Counted from the first letter of the stretch, positions 33,494-41,504 are shown. The stretch: DNA of 41,504 nucleotides from Terrimonas ferruginea DSM 30193 (GCF_000425585.1 NZ_AUDS01000030.1:1-41504); one strand, 5' to 3'. Notes: generated by a model from the sequence alone, not told the origin. Program-made: numbers and translations.

Positions 33494-33736
33494 TCAGTTT
33501 TTGTTGAAAAGAAAACGGAAGGGCTTCAGTTCTACATTCCGGATGGCTTTACGGATTCTTTTGCGATTGCTGGTAATACGATTGCGGTCGATCAGTTCAT
33601 GAGCGGCAAAAAAGCTTTCCCAGGATTCTGCCTCAGCGAGTATCTCGTGCAGGCATTCCACTTCCTGCTCGATGGCACTCGGGCTCATGTACTCCTGTTT
33701 CAGCAAAACAATCAGATCACGCAACGGACTTGTCAT
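33494..33736 (-). CDS. Small hypothetical protein, 80 residues
   Basis: Starts at the ATG at 33736, preceded by a purine-rich GGAGGAAAAAAGGAG region on the minus strand, an unusually strong Shine-Dalgarno-like tract for this genome. The longer open frame reading through the neighbouring lipoprotein gene is rejected. The protein is charged and helical (EYMSPSAIEQEVECLHEIL, then NRKRIRKAIRNV) and soluble. Not recognised. It starts 16 bp after the stop of the Cys-rich lipoprotein, so the two form a small operon. Confidence 0.6.
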   Translation of the reverse strand: MTSPLRDLIVLLKQEYMSPSAIEQEVECLHEILAEAESWESFFAAHELIDRNRITSNRKRIRKAIRNVELKPFRFLFNKN

Positions 33737-33752
33737 CTCCTTTTTTCCTCCA

Positions 33753-33887
33753 TTAATAACGGTTAGCCGGACAGCCGCATCCGCGACCTCCTTTGCCTGT
33801 TCCGGAATAATAGTTTCTGCTGCAGGATGAAAATGCCACAAGGGCAACCAGTAAAAAGAGCATCCAGAATTTACCGGATATTTTCAT
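33753..33887 (-). CDS. 44-residue Cys-rich lipoprotein (GRGCGCP motif)
   Basis: Found by translating the minus strand: ATG at 33887, TAA at 33753-33755. A signal peptide (M-K-I-S-G-K-F-W-M then hydrophobic to A-F-S-S-C, Cys22) is followed by a 22-residue mature tail with S-R-N-Y-Y and K-G-G-R-G-C-G-C-P-A-N-R-Y, carrying Cys37 and Cys39. The mature peptide is tiny, basic and Gly-rich. It would be lipid-anchored in the envelope, with a C-x-C pair suited to metal or thiol chemistry. Coupled to the 80-residue gene downstream. Function unknown. Confidence 0.7.
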   Translation of the reverse strand: MKISGKFWMLFLLVALVAFSSCSRNYYSGTGKGGRGCGCPANRY

Positions 33888-34001
33888 GTGCAGACTATTT
33901 TTGATGAACATTGAATTTTGTGTTTCTAAATTAAAACTATTTTACCAACAATTTAGTGTGTTGCATGTTCAAATACCCAAAAAATAAAGCCAATTTTTCC
34001 C

Positions 34002-35084
34002 ATGGGAGCTGATCGTCCGCGTATATTGGTAGCGCCACTGGATTGGGGGCTGGGGCATACAACCCGCTGTATACCTTTGATATCCGGTCTGTTGGAAGCC
34101 GGCGCCGACGTATGGCTGGCCGGTAATGAACGGCAGCAGCACGTTTTACAGGCAGAATTTCCCAAACTGCCTTTTTTGTTCCTGAAAGGTTACGGTGTTC
34201 GCTACAGCAAAGCAGGTCATTTGCTGGCGATCGGTCTTTTCCGGCAGGCGCCGCGTATTTTACGGCGTATCAGGGAAGAGCATCAGTGGCTCCGGCAACA
34301 GGTGCAGCAACATGGATTTCACGCCGTTATCAGCGATAATCGTTTCGGGCTGTGGCATCCACATATCCCAAGCATCTTCCTTACTCACCAGTTGCAGCTC
34401 AAAGCCCCTTTCCGGGCCCTTGCACGCCGCATCAATTACCGTTATATCAATCGCTTCACCGAATGCTGGATCCCCGACCAGGCGGCTCCCGAAAGCCTTG
34501 CAGGCATTTTATCGCACAACCATCCTGCTCCCGCCATACCAACCCGGTATATCGGCTGGCTCAGCCGCCTGCAACCGCAGGAATCATCCGGTGCGGAAGA
34601 CCAGTTGCTGATCAGTTTATCCGGCCCCGAACCCCAGCGAACCGTGCTCGAAGAGCAATTACTCCGCGATATCGCCCATTATCCGGGAAAAGCCGTTGTG
34701 GTCAGAGGCGTACCCGAAAGCGCCCGGCTCATCCCGTCTACGGGGCAGTTGCGTTTTTACAATCACCTGCCGGCCGAAGCATTCAATAAGGAAATAGCGC
34801 GTGCCTCACTGGTCATCAGCCGCAGCGGCTATAGTACAGTGATGGACCTCGCAGTATTGCAGAAAAAAAGTGTACTGGTACCCACGCCGGGGCAAAGCGA
34901 ACAGGAATACCTTGCAGATTATCTTACTGAAAAAAAATGGGCCTGTTGTTTATCTCCGGCTAAATTCTCACTGCCCCTTGCCCTTGAGAAAGCAGCAGCG
35001 TTTGATTATATGCCATTTCCGGAGCGGAGGACAAGTTGCAGGGAGGCGATCGGAGAGCTGGTGAAGGCAATAAGTCAAAAGTAA
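34002..35084 (+). CDS. MurG-like glycosyltransferase family protein
   Basis: 360 residues with GT-B layout. The N-terminal segment I-L-V-A-P-L-D-W-G-L-G-H-T-T-R-C (8-23) has the G-L-G-H loop used by MurG and related UDP-sugar transferases. The C-terminal half has L-L-I-S-L-S-G-P-E-P, F-Y-N-H-L-P-A-E, S-R-S-G-Y-S-T-V-M-D (donor-binding) and P-T-P-G-Q-S-E-Q-E-Y-L-A. Donor and acceptor are unknown; an envelope glycan or glycolipid is likely. The last codons (I-S-Q-K) and TAA lie inside AAGTCAA-type repeat units. Confidence 0.78.
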   Translation: MGADRPRILVAPLDWGLGHTTRCIPLISGLLEAGADVWLAGNERQQHVLQAEFPKLPFLFLKGYGVRYSKAGHLLAIGLFRQAPRILRRIREEHQWLRQQVQQHGFHAVISDNRFGLWHPHIPSIFLTHQLQLKAPFRALARRINYRYINRFTECWIPDQAAPESLAGILSHNHPAPAIPTRYIGWLSRLQPQESSGAEDQLLISLSGPEPQRTVLEEQLLRDIAHYPGKAVVVRGVPESARLIPSTGQLRFYNHLPAEAFNKEIARASLVISRSGYSTVMDLAVLQKKSVLVPTPGQSEQEYLADYLTEKKWACCLSPAKFSLPLALEKAAAFDYMPFPERRTSCREAIGELVKAISQK

Positions 35085-35198
35085 AAAGTCAAAATTCAAA
35101 AAGTGAATAGCTTTCGCGGCTTAGATACTTTTGCAGCTTTGTGTGAAAAGAAGACGCAGTTTCACGCAAAGACACATAAGGAGCAAAGGCGCAAAGAA
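35072..35198 (+). repeat. Compound repeat element, copy 2 (heptad words plus CGCAAAGAC block)
   Basis: Heptad units start at 35072, 35079, 35086 and 35093 (AAGTCAA, AAGTAAA, AAGTCAA, AATTCAA), followed by AAAGTGAATAG, then TGTGAAAA (35142-35149) and the 39-bp block beginning TTTCACGCAAAGACAC (35160-35198). Same order and nearly the same length as copy 1 (minus strand, 26025 to 25897). The glycosyltransferase stop codon (35082-35084) is inside unit 2. Confidence 0.82.
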
Positions 35199-35210
35199 GG
35201 TGGACTGTTT

Positions 35211-35240
35211 ACTTAATACTTATCACTTAAAACTTACTAC
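35211..35240. repeat. Period-7 word array C, second copy
   Basis: Four 7-bp units start at 35211, 35218, 35225 and 35232 (ACTTAAT, ACTTATC, ACTTAAA, ACTTACT). On the minus strand these are the TAAGTTT words of the array at 28081. The TAG stop of the facing gene (35237-35239) lies in the last unit. Confidence 0.78.
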
Positions 35241-36181
35241 TCTCTCCTCAGCACAATCGCCGCATTCTGCTGGAGATCCGCACTATACCGCACCGAATAC
35301 TCTTTCACGCCATCACGGATAATAAGCAAACCGGTATTGGGTGGATAACGTCCGAGGTTCTCGGCATATAACACGAGTCGCAATTCTTTTTCCGAAGGAG
35401 AAATATGTATGGTGTGGCGGATTGCCGTTTGCTTCAATAATTGCCTGGAAAGAATGACCCGGTCGTTCAGCAACACACTTACCGTATCGCCGTCTATTTC
35501 CCCGTTATCATATAATGCCAGTTGCAGACTGTCGCCGGTAAACGTGATGGTTTGGGTAACAACCGTGGTTCGCTCTTTGGCGGCAGTGACAACGGGTAAT
35601 GGTGTAGGTTCCTTTTTTGTAACGGGTGGTTTGGCCTTTGGTGCAACCGGCGCAACCGCATTCTTTTCGGCAAACACCATGTCTTTCCCCTGACCTAATT
35701 CCTGCAGGTGAGACATGATGCGTGAGCGATTGGGATTGGGGTCTGCCGCCAGGGTCATACCACCACTCACCGAATAATAACGGCGTGTTTTATTGGTCTT
35801 CCAGTTACCTTCCATACGCCAGCTGCTGTCCGCTTTATTCAACCGGAATACACTGGTCACTTTAACGCCTTTATCGATGCGATGGAGGAAATTAGAAGCA
35901 ATGATCTTATCGTCCGTTACTTCGGATATGCTGTCGCCTACTACGCCTTTCACACGCTTCACCACATAATACAAAGTATCGTTTACGATGAATTCGGTTC
36001 TGGAATAACCGTATAGTTTTCCTTTATACTCCGTCAGTGCCAGTTCAAACTGCTGATCGCGACGGACGGTCTGGCTATCGTTGGAGAGCGTGCCGGTCCA
36101 TACACCGGAAAGACTCTGCCCGTGGAAACACAAAGGCAGCATCAACAGCAACGGGAAGGTTACAATGGTTTTCAACAACAT
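35237..36181 (-). CDS. Hypothetical exported protein
   Basis: 314 residues from ATG 36181, which gives a signal peptide (M-L-L-K-T-I-V-T-F-P-L-L-L-M-L-P-L-C-F-H-G-Q); an upstream ATG at 36214 lies in the preceding gene's terminator. The N-terminal part (about 23-150) has L-S-G-V-W-T-G-T-L and Y-K-G-K-L-Y-G-Y-S-R-T, resembling small beta-barrel lipocalin-like folds. The C-terminal part (about 205-310) has L-A-L-Y-D-N-G-E-I-D-G-D-T-V-S-V-L, L-N-D-R-V-I-L-S and L-V-L-Y-A-E-N-L-G-R-Y-P-P-N-T-G, a beta-sandwich pattern repeated in Bacteroidetes secreted proteins. A proline/lysine linker joins them. Function unknown. Confidence 0.7.
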   Translation of the reverse strand: MLLKTIVTFPLLLMLPLCFHGQSLSGVWTGTLSNDSQTVRRDQQFELALTEYKGKLYGYSRTEFIVNDTLYYVVKRVKGVVGDSISEVTDDKIIASNFLHRIDKGVKVTSVFRLNKADSSWRMEGNWKTNKTRRYYSVSGGMTLAADPNPNRSRIMSHLQELGQGKDMVFAEKNAVAPVAPKAKPPVTKKEPTPLPVVTAAKERTTVVTQTITFTGDSLQLALYDNGEIDGDTVSVLLNDRVILSRQLLKQTAIRHTIHISPSEKELRLVLYAENLGRYPPNTGLLIIRDGVKEYSVRYSADLQQNAAIVLRRE

Positions 36182-36201
36182 AATAGTGCGCGTGCAATAT
36201 A

Positions 36202-36240
36202 AAAAATCCCGCAATTGCGGGATGCAGTTGCGGGATTTTT
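36202..36240 (-). terminator. Intrinsic terminator after the 36247 lipoprotein gene
   Basis: A 13-bp perfect stem (36202-36214 with 36228-36240; AAAAATCCCGCAA and its complement). The loop itself repeats TTGCGGGAT, so two alternative pairings exist. T-tracts stand on both sides. Confidence 0.82.
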
Positions 36241-36246
36241 AAACGC

Positions 36247-36516
36247 TTATTGCGGTGTCTTTATTTTAATGTCCGTCTTTTTATCTACTACTTCAGCACC
36301 TTTTTTATCCATGGACACTTTTGTACCGTCTTTGTTTTTGACGGAAGCGCCGTCGGGCCCAACGGATATTTCCGTTTTTTGTGCCGGTGGTGGTGGTGGA
36401 GCCTTGCTTTGCGCCGGAGGTGTTGCCGGAGTTTCTGTCTTTTTCTCCTCGTTGCTGCAGGCTGTTATGCCAATCAGCAGAAGTGCGGCGGAGAGAGACA
36501 TCAGGTGTTTTTTCAT
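36247..36516 (-). CDS. Small lipoprotein with proline-rich linker
   Basis: 89 residues from ATG 36516 (a GTG two codons upstream is possible). The signal peptide ends in I-G-I-T-A-C (Cys20). A linker rich in Glu, Thr, Pro (A-P-P-P-P-P-A-Q) is followed by a short strand repeat: V-G-P-D-G-A-S-V-K-N-K-D-G-T-K-V-S-M-D-K-K-G-A-E-V. The repeat unit of about 8-9 residues with D/K-G turns suggests a small beta structure. Role unknown; between rho and a secreted protein on the same strand. Confidence 0.7.
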   Translation of the reverse strand: MKKHLMSLSAALLLIGITACSNEEKKTETPATPPAQSKAPPPPPAQKTEISVGPDGASVKNKDGTKVSMDKKGAEVVDKKTDIKIKTPQ

Positions 36517-36548
36517 GATCACAGGAGTTATAGATGAACAAAAGGGTG

Positions 36549-38216
36549 TTAACGGTTCATGCTCGCCAGGAACTCTTCGTTGTTCTTCGTTCCTTTCATA
36601 CGGTTCTGCAATTCGCGCATTGCTTCTTCCGTATTCATGTCGGTCAGGTAAACGCGCAACAGGTTCATGCGTTGCAATACTTCTTTTTCCAGCAACAGAT
36701 CATCGCGGCGTGTAGAAGAAGCAACAAGATCGATAGCAGGATAAATGCGCTTGTTGGCCAGGCGGCGGTCGAGCTGCAGTTCCATGTTACCGGTTCCTTT
36801 GAATTCTTCAAAGATCACTTCATCCATTTTGCTACCGGTATCCACCAGTGCTGTGGCAATGATGGTCAATGATCCACCGTTCTCGATCTTACGGGCGGCA
36901 CCAAAGAATTGTTTCGGTTTTTGCATGGCATTGGCTTCCACACCACCGGAAAGTACTTTACCGGATGCAGGAGCAACGGTGTTGTGCGCGCGGGCGAGAC
37001 GTGTAATCGAGTCGAGCAGGATCACTACATCGTGTCCGCATTCTACAAGGCGTTTTGCTTTTTGCAGTGCGATGGTAGAAACTTTCACGTGTTTCTCAGC
37101 CGGTTCATCGAATGTAGAAGCGATTACCTCTGCACGTACGCTGCGTTCCATATCGGTCACTTCCTCAGGACGTTCGTCTACCAGTACTACCATCAGGTAA
37201 CACTCGGGGTGGTTGGCGGCAATGGCATTGGCCACTGCTTTCAGCAACATTGTCTTACCCGTTTTTGGCTGTGCCACGATAAGGCCACGTTGTCCTTTAC
37301 CTATCGGGGTAAAGAGATCCATCACGCGGGTAGAATAGTCGCTGGGTTGTGTAAAGAGGTTGAGCTTTTCAAAAGGGAACAAGGGCGTGAGATAATCGAA
37401 GGGAACGCGGTCGCGTACTTCTTCGGGGCTCTTGCCATTGATGTAATCCACTTTGAGGAGCGCAAAATATTTTTCGCCTTCTTTCGGAGGACGCACAGTG
37501 CCCTGCACCGTATCACCGGTTTTCAGACCAAACAATTTGATCTGTGAGGGAGACACATATACGTCATCGGGAGAAGAAAGATAGTTATAGTCGGAAGAGC
37601 GAAGGAAGCCATAGCCATCGGGCATCATTTCCAGTACGCCTTCGCCCATGATCACGCCATCAAATTCAATATTGAAGTTTGGCTGATCGCGGCGTTGTTG
37701 CTGGCCTTGCGGACCTTTAGCGATGGGAGGAGCTTCGTGTTGCTGTTGTTGTGGTTGTGGCTCACCGTAAGCTTCTGTGGCAGCCAGTGCTTCCTGGATG
37801 AAAGCGGAATGATCGGGAGCGGCGGAAGGAGTGGTTTGTTTTTCAGCAGCAGGAGCGGCCTCTTTTTCTTCTGTTTTCTTGCGTGCTGCTTTTTTTACAG
37901 GTGCCGGTCTTTCTTCCTTACGTGCTGCTTTTTTTGCGGGAGCCGCGGCAGCAGCGGGTTTGGCGTCATCTGCATTTTCTACAATCGCTTCTTCAGTACC
38001 GCCGGTATTAGTAGATGTTTTGATGATACGCTTGCGTTTACTTTTATCATCTGAAGCGGCGGCACTGCCTTTTGAACCGGCAATGGCCTGGCTATCGAGA
38101 ATTTTATAAACGAGCTCCTGCTTATCGAGTTTCTTGGAATTAGGGATTTTTAACTGCTCGGCTATATCCAGCAGTTCAGGAACGAGCATATCGTTCAATT
38201 GCAAAATATCGTACAT
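36549..38216 (-). CDS. rho: Transcription termination factor Rho with long disordered insert
   Basis: 555 residues. The Rho N-terminal helical domain (about 1-45) is followed by a low-complexity insert at about 46-180 rich in Ala, Lys, Pro, Gln (K-K-A-A-R-K repeats, then Q-P-Q-Q-Q-Q). The cold-shock RNA-binding domain is next (about 185-265, G-Y-G-F-L-R and the primary site). The ATPase core has P-loop Q-P-K-T-G-K-T (about 315-321), [26 protein letters not shown]-loop S-G-G-V-E-A-N-A and R-loop K-G-T-G-N. Hexameric RNA helicase ending transcription. Insert is typical of Bacteroidetes Rho. Confidence 0.96.
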   Translation of the reverse strand: MYDILQLNDMLVPELLDIAEQLKIPNSKKLDKQELVYKILDSQAIAGSKGSAAASDDKSKRKRIIKTSTNTGGTEEAIVENADDAKPAAAAAPAKKAARKEERPAPVKKAARKKTEEKEAAPAAEKQTTPSAAPDHSAFIQEALAATEAYGEPQPQQQQHEAPPIAKGPQGQQQRRDQPNFNIEFDGVIMGEGVLEMMPDGYGFLRSSDYNYLSSPDDVYVSPSQIKLFGLKTGDTVQGTVRPPKEGEKYFALLKVDYINGKSPEEVRDRVPFDYLTPLFPFEKLNLFTQPSDYSTRVMDLFTPIGKGQRGLIVAQPKTGKTMLLKAVANAIAANHPECYLMVVLVDERPEEVTDMERSVRAEVIASTFDEPAEKHVKVSTIALQKAKRLVECGHDVVILLDSITRLARAHNTVAPASGKVLSGGVEANAMQKPKQFFGAARKIENGGSLTIIATALVDTGSKMDEVIFEEFKGTGNMELQLDRRLANKRIYPAIDLVASSTRRDDLLLEKEVLQRMNLLRVYLTDMNTEEAMRELQNRMKGTKNNEEFLASMNR

Positions 38217-38363
38217 ACAAGGGTCTTGGGGTTAATCACAAATCAAATTGAGGACCAAACTGAAAAAATGTAAAAAGAAAATTGATTATTAGTTGAAGGA
38301 ACCTGCAGGATTCAGATGAGCTGACAACGGGAGAAATCTGCTTGTAAGCCTCGTTTCCTTCTG

Positions 38364-38393
38364 CAATTATACAGCGATTTTCGAAAAAACAAA
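38364..38393 (-). promoter_or_regulatory. Candidate rho promoter
   Basis: On the minus strand TTTG (complement of 38390-38393), an 18-bp spacer and TATAATTG (38371-38364), one mismatch from TAnnTTTG. About 150 bp upstream of the rho ATG. Confidence 0.4.
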
Positions 38394-38500
38394 AAAAAAT
38401 TCACAAACGCCTGTATAAACCACTGACGCTCTGCCTTTTTCCGGACGCCGGTTTTTGCTCATTTTTCAGGCCGGCCCTTTCTTTCTGCGTGCTGGCGGAC

Positions 38501-38508
38501 TATCTTTG
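38501..38508 (+). promoter_or_regulatory. Candidate -7 element of asnS
   Basis: TATCTTTG (TAnnTTTG) ends 19 bp before the asnS ATG; a clear -33 TTTG is not present at the usual distance. Confidence 0.55.
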
Positions 38509-38527
38509 CGGTCCTAAAAAAGTAACA

Positions 38528-39973
38528 ATGTTCAACAAACGTGTCAAGATCAAAGAACTGCTGGCACAGGAGCCGCAGCATCAGGAGGTAACGGTAATGG
38601 GATGGGTTCGCACCTTCCGCAATAATCAGTTTATCGCTCTTAACGACGGCTCCACCAATAATAACCTGCAGGTAGTAGCCGAACTTGGCCGTTTTGACGA
38701 AGCATTATTGCGTCGCATTACTTCTTCTGCTTCCCTGCGTGTGACAGGCAAGATCGTGCCTTCGCTGGGCAAAGGACAGAAGATGGACCTGCAGGCCGAG
38801 ACCATTGAAATACTCGGTGACAGCGATCCCGACAAATATCCCATTCAACTGAAGAACAGGCCCACACTGGAATACCTGCGTGAAGTGGCACACTTCCGTT
38901 TCCGCACCAACACTTTTGCAGCCGTCTTCCGCGTAAGACATGCGCTTGCATTTGCCGTACATAAATTCTTCAATGAAAAAGGGTTTGTTTATCTCCATAC
39001 ACCGATCATCACGGCAAGTGATGCAGAAGGTGCAGGCGAAATGTTCCGCGTTACAACCTTGCCGGTTGACGGCAGCGCGCCGCGCAACGAAGACAACTCC
39101 ATTAACTTCCGCGAAGACTTTTTCGGTCGCAGCACCAACCTTACCGTGAGTGGCCAGCTCGAAGGAGAATTAGGTGCAACGGCCTTCGGCGAGATCTATA
39201 CGTTCGGACCAACATTCCGTGCAGAAAACTCCAACACGGCGCGTCACCTGGCAGAGTTCTGGATGATCGAACCCGAAGTAGCCTTCAATGATCTTGAAGA
39301 CAACGCCAACCTTGCTGAAGAGTTTATCAAATACATCATCCGGTATGCCATGGAGCATAACCGCGAAGACCTTGATTTCCTTTCACAACGTCTTGCTGAG
39401 GAGGAAAAACAATTGCCGCAGGACAAACGCAGTGAGATGGGCCTGATCGAAAAGCTCGAATTTGTTATTAACAACCAATTCGAACGCCTTACCTACACTG
39501 AGGCCATCGAGATCCTGCGTGAAAGCAATTACAACAAAAAGAAAAAATTCCAATTCCCGGTTACGGGTTGGGGTATGGACCTGCAGAGCGAACACGAGCG
39601 TTATCTCGTGGAAAAACATTTCAAGAAGCCTGTTATCCTGATGGATTATCCAAAGGAGATCAAGGCCTTCTATATGCGTCAGAATGATGATGGCAAAACC
39701 GTTGCGGCGATGGATATTCTCGCTCCGGGCATTGGTGAGATCGTAGGTGGTTCACAACGTGAGGAGCGCCTCGACAAACTGACTGAGCGCATGGGAGAAA
39801 TGGATATTCCAACAGAGGAATTGTGGTGGTACCTGGATACGCGTCGTTTCGGTACGGTGCCGCATGCAGGCTTCGGTCTTGGCTTCGAACGCATGGTGCA
39901 ATTCGTTACGGGCATGGGCAATATCCGCGACGTAATTCCTTTTCCCCGTACACCCAAGAGCGCAGAGTTTTAA
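38528..39973 (+). CDS. asnS: Asparaginyl-tRNA synthetase
   Basis: 481 residues from ATG 38528 (M-F-N-K-R-V-K-I). The N-terminal OB-fold anticodon domain (about 15-110: [19 protein letters not shown]) precedes the class II core. Motif 2 lies in [25 protein letters not shown] and motif 3 in [21 protein letters not shown] supports Asn over Asp specificity. The longer frame from a GTG at 38489 is rejected because it overlaps the promoter. Confidence 0.95.
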   Translation: MFNKRVKIKELLAQEPQHQEVTVMGWVRTFRNNQFIALNDGSTNNNLQVVAELGRFDEALLRRITSSASLRVTGKIVPSLGKGQKMDLQAETIEILGDSDPDKYPIQLKNRPTLEYLREVAHFRFRTNTFAAVFRVRHALAFAVHKFFNEKGFVYLHTPIITASDAEGAGEMFRVTTLPVDGSAPRNEDNSINFREDFFGRSTNLTVSGQLEGELGATAFGEIYTFGPTFRAENSNTARHLAEFWMIEPEVAFNDLEDNANLAEEFIKYIIRYAMEHNREDLDFLSQRLAEEEKQLPQDKRSEMGLIEKLEFVINNQFERLTYTEAIEILRESNYNKKKKFQFPVTGWGMDLQSEHERYLVEKHFKKPVILMDYPKEIKAFYMRQNDDGKTVAAMDILAPGIGEIVGGSQREERLDKLTERMGEMDIPTEELWWYLDTRRFGTVPHAGFGLGFERMVQFVTGMGNIRDVIPFPRTPKSAEF

Positions 39974-39975
39974 TT

Positions 39976-40029
39976 CGCCAATTTGAAAATTTGAAGATTA
40001 GGCAATTGTATTATCAAATTTTCAAATTA
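39976..40029. repeat. Period-8 word array B' (AATTTGAA units) between convergent gene ends
   Basis: Units AATTTGAA, AATTTGAA start at 39980; the opposing arm is CAAATTTTCAAATTA (40015-40029). The TAA of the universal stress protein (40027-40029, minus strand) is the last part of the opposing arm. Same layout as arrays A1 and C with different words. Confidence 0.75.
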
Positions 40030-40866
40030 ACTACCCGGGTGCAGACACATCACCGGCACCTGTGCGCCAAGCACCAGTTGTTTCACCTGGCTCTTATGAA
40101 AAAGGCCGTCGAGGAAACGATGTTTTTTAGGGATGGCGACAATAAGATCGAGATTATTCTTTTCAGCGAACTCATGAATGCCGGCTTGTATGTCGGCATT
40201 TTCTATGAAATGATATTGCGGTTTGAGATCTTCGAGCGCCGAATATAACAGGGCTGTTTGTTCCGGTGTATCCGACTCAAATTGCTTGTTGTTGTGATCG
40301 ACATTCAACACATGCAACTTTGCATTGAGTTTATTTACCCAGTCATGAATGGCGGCCGAAGGCAGCGTGTCCTGTACATCACGGAAATCGGCGGCCAGCC
40401 CGATATGTGTGATGCCGCCACTCCAGTTACTTCCTTCAGGAACGCAAATAACGGGGACCTGTAAATGACGGATGGCAGTGAGCGTATTGCTGCCAAACAA
40501 AGTACGTTCAACTGCAGAACTTCCCGTAGAACCCATGATCACGGCCAGCACATCCTTTTTTCCAGCCACCTCATCCAATCCATCGGTTACTGTTCCGAGC
40601 AGCGCTTCCGTATGTATGGAAAGATGCCCGCCCGTTTGCGCTTCCAATTCTCTTTTCTTTTCCAGCAATTTTTGCTCGGCATTTTCTTTCAGTTCATCTA
40701 CCGAAAGCAACATGATCGGCGTATCCGTAACGGCAATCGGAATTTCATACATATGCAGTAACAGCACATCCGCCTTCAACGAAAGGGCCATGCTCACTGC
40801 ATATTGCGTAGCATTATTGGACACGGGAGAAAAATCTGTCGGAACCAGGATTGTTTTCATGACCAT
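40027..40866 (-). CDS. Tandem universal stress protein
   Basis: 279 residues (a second in-frame ATG two codons in is equally possible). Two UspA domains: about 1-145 (K-T-I-L-V-P-T-D-F-S-P, with ATP-type loop G-S-T-G-S-S-A-V-E-R-T-L-F-G-S-N-T) and about 150-279 (I-T-H-I-G-L-A-A-D-F, ending with P-V-M-C-L-H-P-G). The first domain keeps the nucleotide-binding G-x2-G-x9-G-S pattern; the second is less conserved. A general stress role is expected. Divergent from the exbD gene. Confidence 0.88.
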   Translation of the reverse strand: MVMKTILVPTDFSPVSNNATQYAVSMALSLKADVLLLHMYEIPIAVTDTPIMLLSVDELKENAEQKLLEKKRELEAQTGGHLSIHTEALLGTVTDGLDEVAGKKDVLAVIMGSTGSSAVERTLFGSNTLTAIRHLQVPVICVPEGSNWSGGITHIGLAADFRDVQDTLPSAAIHDWVNKLNAKLHVLNVDHNNKQFESDTPEQTALLYSALEDLKPQYHFIENADIQAGIHEFAEKNNLDLIVAIPKKHRFLDGLFHKSQVKQLVLGAQVPVMCLHPGS

Positions 40867-40967
40867 TTATTTACATATAAAGTTAGCAAGAACAATGCCG
40901 CGGGAAAAATGTAGAATTGGCGGCCCTTATGGAAAAATACAACATGGCCGTCTTTACTACAAAAGCC

Positions 40968-41495
40968 ATGACTGACCTGAATTTACCTGCTACCGGTTCG
41001 CGCAGACTGCGGGCCGGCGTAAAACGCGCTTCCCACCATGCTCCCCGCACAGACATGACCCCGATGGTAGACCTTGCATTTTTACTGATCACTTTTTTTG
41101 TAATGACGGCACAAATGCAGGAACCCACTGTTATGTCGCTGATAATGCCCAAAGACGGACCGGCACAACCGGTAGGAGCAACAGAATCGATGACGGTATT
41201 ATTAAGCGGTGAAAATAAATTGTACTACTATGAAGGAATTACGCAGGAAGCATTGCCTGCCGGAAAAATGCAGCCTGTTCCCGGAGGAGTAAAAGAGTTG
41301 CGTGATATTTTGATCCGTAAACAAAGAGCGCTGGATGATTTCAAAGGGCGCGACCGGCTGATGGTGTTGGTAAAACCAACCGCCAGCTCGAAGTATCGTT
41401 TATTGATCGATGCGCTGGATGAGTTGAAGATTACCGGCGTAACAAGGTTTGCGGTGATCGATCCGGATGAAAGGGAAATGGCAATGCTGCACTAA
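40968..41495 (+). CDS. Biopolymer transporter ExbD/TolR family protein
   Basis: 175 residues from ATG 40968 (ATGs at 40929 and 40944 are alternatives). A basic cytoplasmic N-terminus leads to the single membrane helix T-D-M-T-P-M-V-D-L-A-F-L-L-I-T-F-F-V-M-T, including the essential Asp of V-D-L. A periplasmic domain of about 120 residues follows, ending L-D-E-L-K-I-T-G-V. ExbD works with ExbB and TonB to couple proton flow to outer-membrane transport. No partner is visible because the window ends 9 bp after the stop; a neighbouring exbB/exbD operon is expected. Confidence 0.88.
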   Translation: MTDLNLPATGSRRLRAGVKRASHHAPRTDMTPMVDLAFLLITFFVMTAQMQEPTVMSLIMPKDGPAQPVGATESMTVLLSGENKLYYYEGITQEALPAGKMQPVPGGVKELRDILIRKQRALDDFKGRDRLMVLVKPTASSKYRLLIDALDELKITGVTRFAVIDPDEREMAMLH

Positions 41496-41504
41496 ATTCC
41501 CCGG

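Larger units (their letters stand above)
38217..38527. other. 311-bp spacer between divergent rho and asnS
   Basis: No coding frame of note. It holds candidate promoters for both genes (below), a poly-A/T tract at about 38383-38400, and a C/T-rich stretch on the plus strand near 38430-38500. The rho leader would be about 140 nt, long enough for autoregulation by Rho, which is known in other bacteria; no specific structure was proven. Confidence 0.5.

Noticed and set aside
33737-33847. Longer version of the 80-residue protein starting at 33847
   Set aside because: The extra segment is the out-of-frame reading of the Cys-rich lipoprotein gene. The ATG at 33736 has a strong ribosome-binding tract.
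38217-38527. Riboswitch in the rho or asnS leader
   Set aside because: No conserved riboswitch core is recognisable. Only promoter-like motifs and homopolymer tracts are seen.

Overview
The window looks like a chromosomal segment of a Bacteroidetes bacterium, most likely Chitinophagaceae. This rests on several features: TAnnTTTG-type -7 promoter elements ahead of genes, lipoprotein-rich coding, an Rho factor with a long disordered insert, a LytTR/His_kinase pair, GH3-family and rhomboid-pair genes typical of that phylum, and Rhs proteins with the YYPFGLTM / [12 protein letters not shown] core. No tRNA, rRNA, CRISPR array or transposase gene was seen.

Layout. 1-3421 is an accessory Rhs polymorphic-toxin island. 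It starts inside an Rhs gene whose variable toxin tip is followed by a lipoprotein (candidate immunity gene). A second, frame-broken copy of the Rhs core then leads into a different tip (DUF4329/JAB-like) and its own NTF2-fold-like lipoprotein immunity candidate. 3578-9641 holds an outer-membrane protein, a dipeptide epimerase, an AlkA-type glycosylase, MnmD, a LytS/LytR-type two-component pair and a two-FAS1-domain lipoprotein. 9954-15794 is a leftward block: CysS, a membrane endonuclease/exonuclease/phosphatase protein, two rhomboid proteases and RlmD. 15918-24095 is mainly rightward: a thioredoxin-like protein, a SurA/PpiC-like PPIase, (leftward MetF), LptB with a C-terminal extension, a GH3 protein and FabG. 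24295-28069 is leftward: a second DNA glycosylase, an enoyl-CoA hydratase and PaaZ (phenylacetate ring cleavage). 28232-41495 carries small lipoproteins, Adk, MsrB, an SRPBCC-GyrI fusion, an aminotransferase, a YtxH protein, a 44-residue Cys-rich lipoprotein, a MurG-like glycosyltransferase, Rho, AsnS, a tandem universal stress protein and ExbD.

The most unusual structure is not a gene. At most gene ends lie short arrays of 7- or 8-bp words (AAATGTGW, AAGTCAA, TAAGTTT, AATTTGAA), often as opposed arms. They repeatedly supply, or directly abut, the stop codons of the flanking genes. Short 14-20-nt GC-rich hairpins are embedded in them. The same kind of hairpin has also inserted three times into the second Rhs core, where two of the inserts shift its reading frame. 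A compound element of about 130 bp with a conserved internal order occurs twice. These resemble in style the heptanucleotide STRR repeats of cyanobacteria, but with different words, and are reported as the main discovery candidates.
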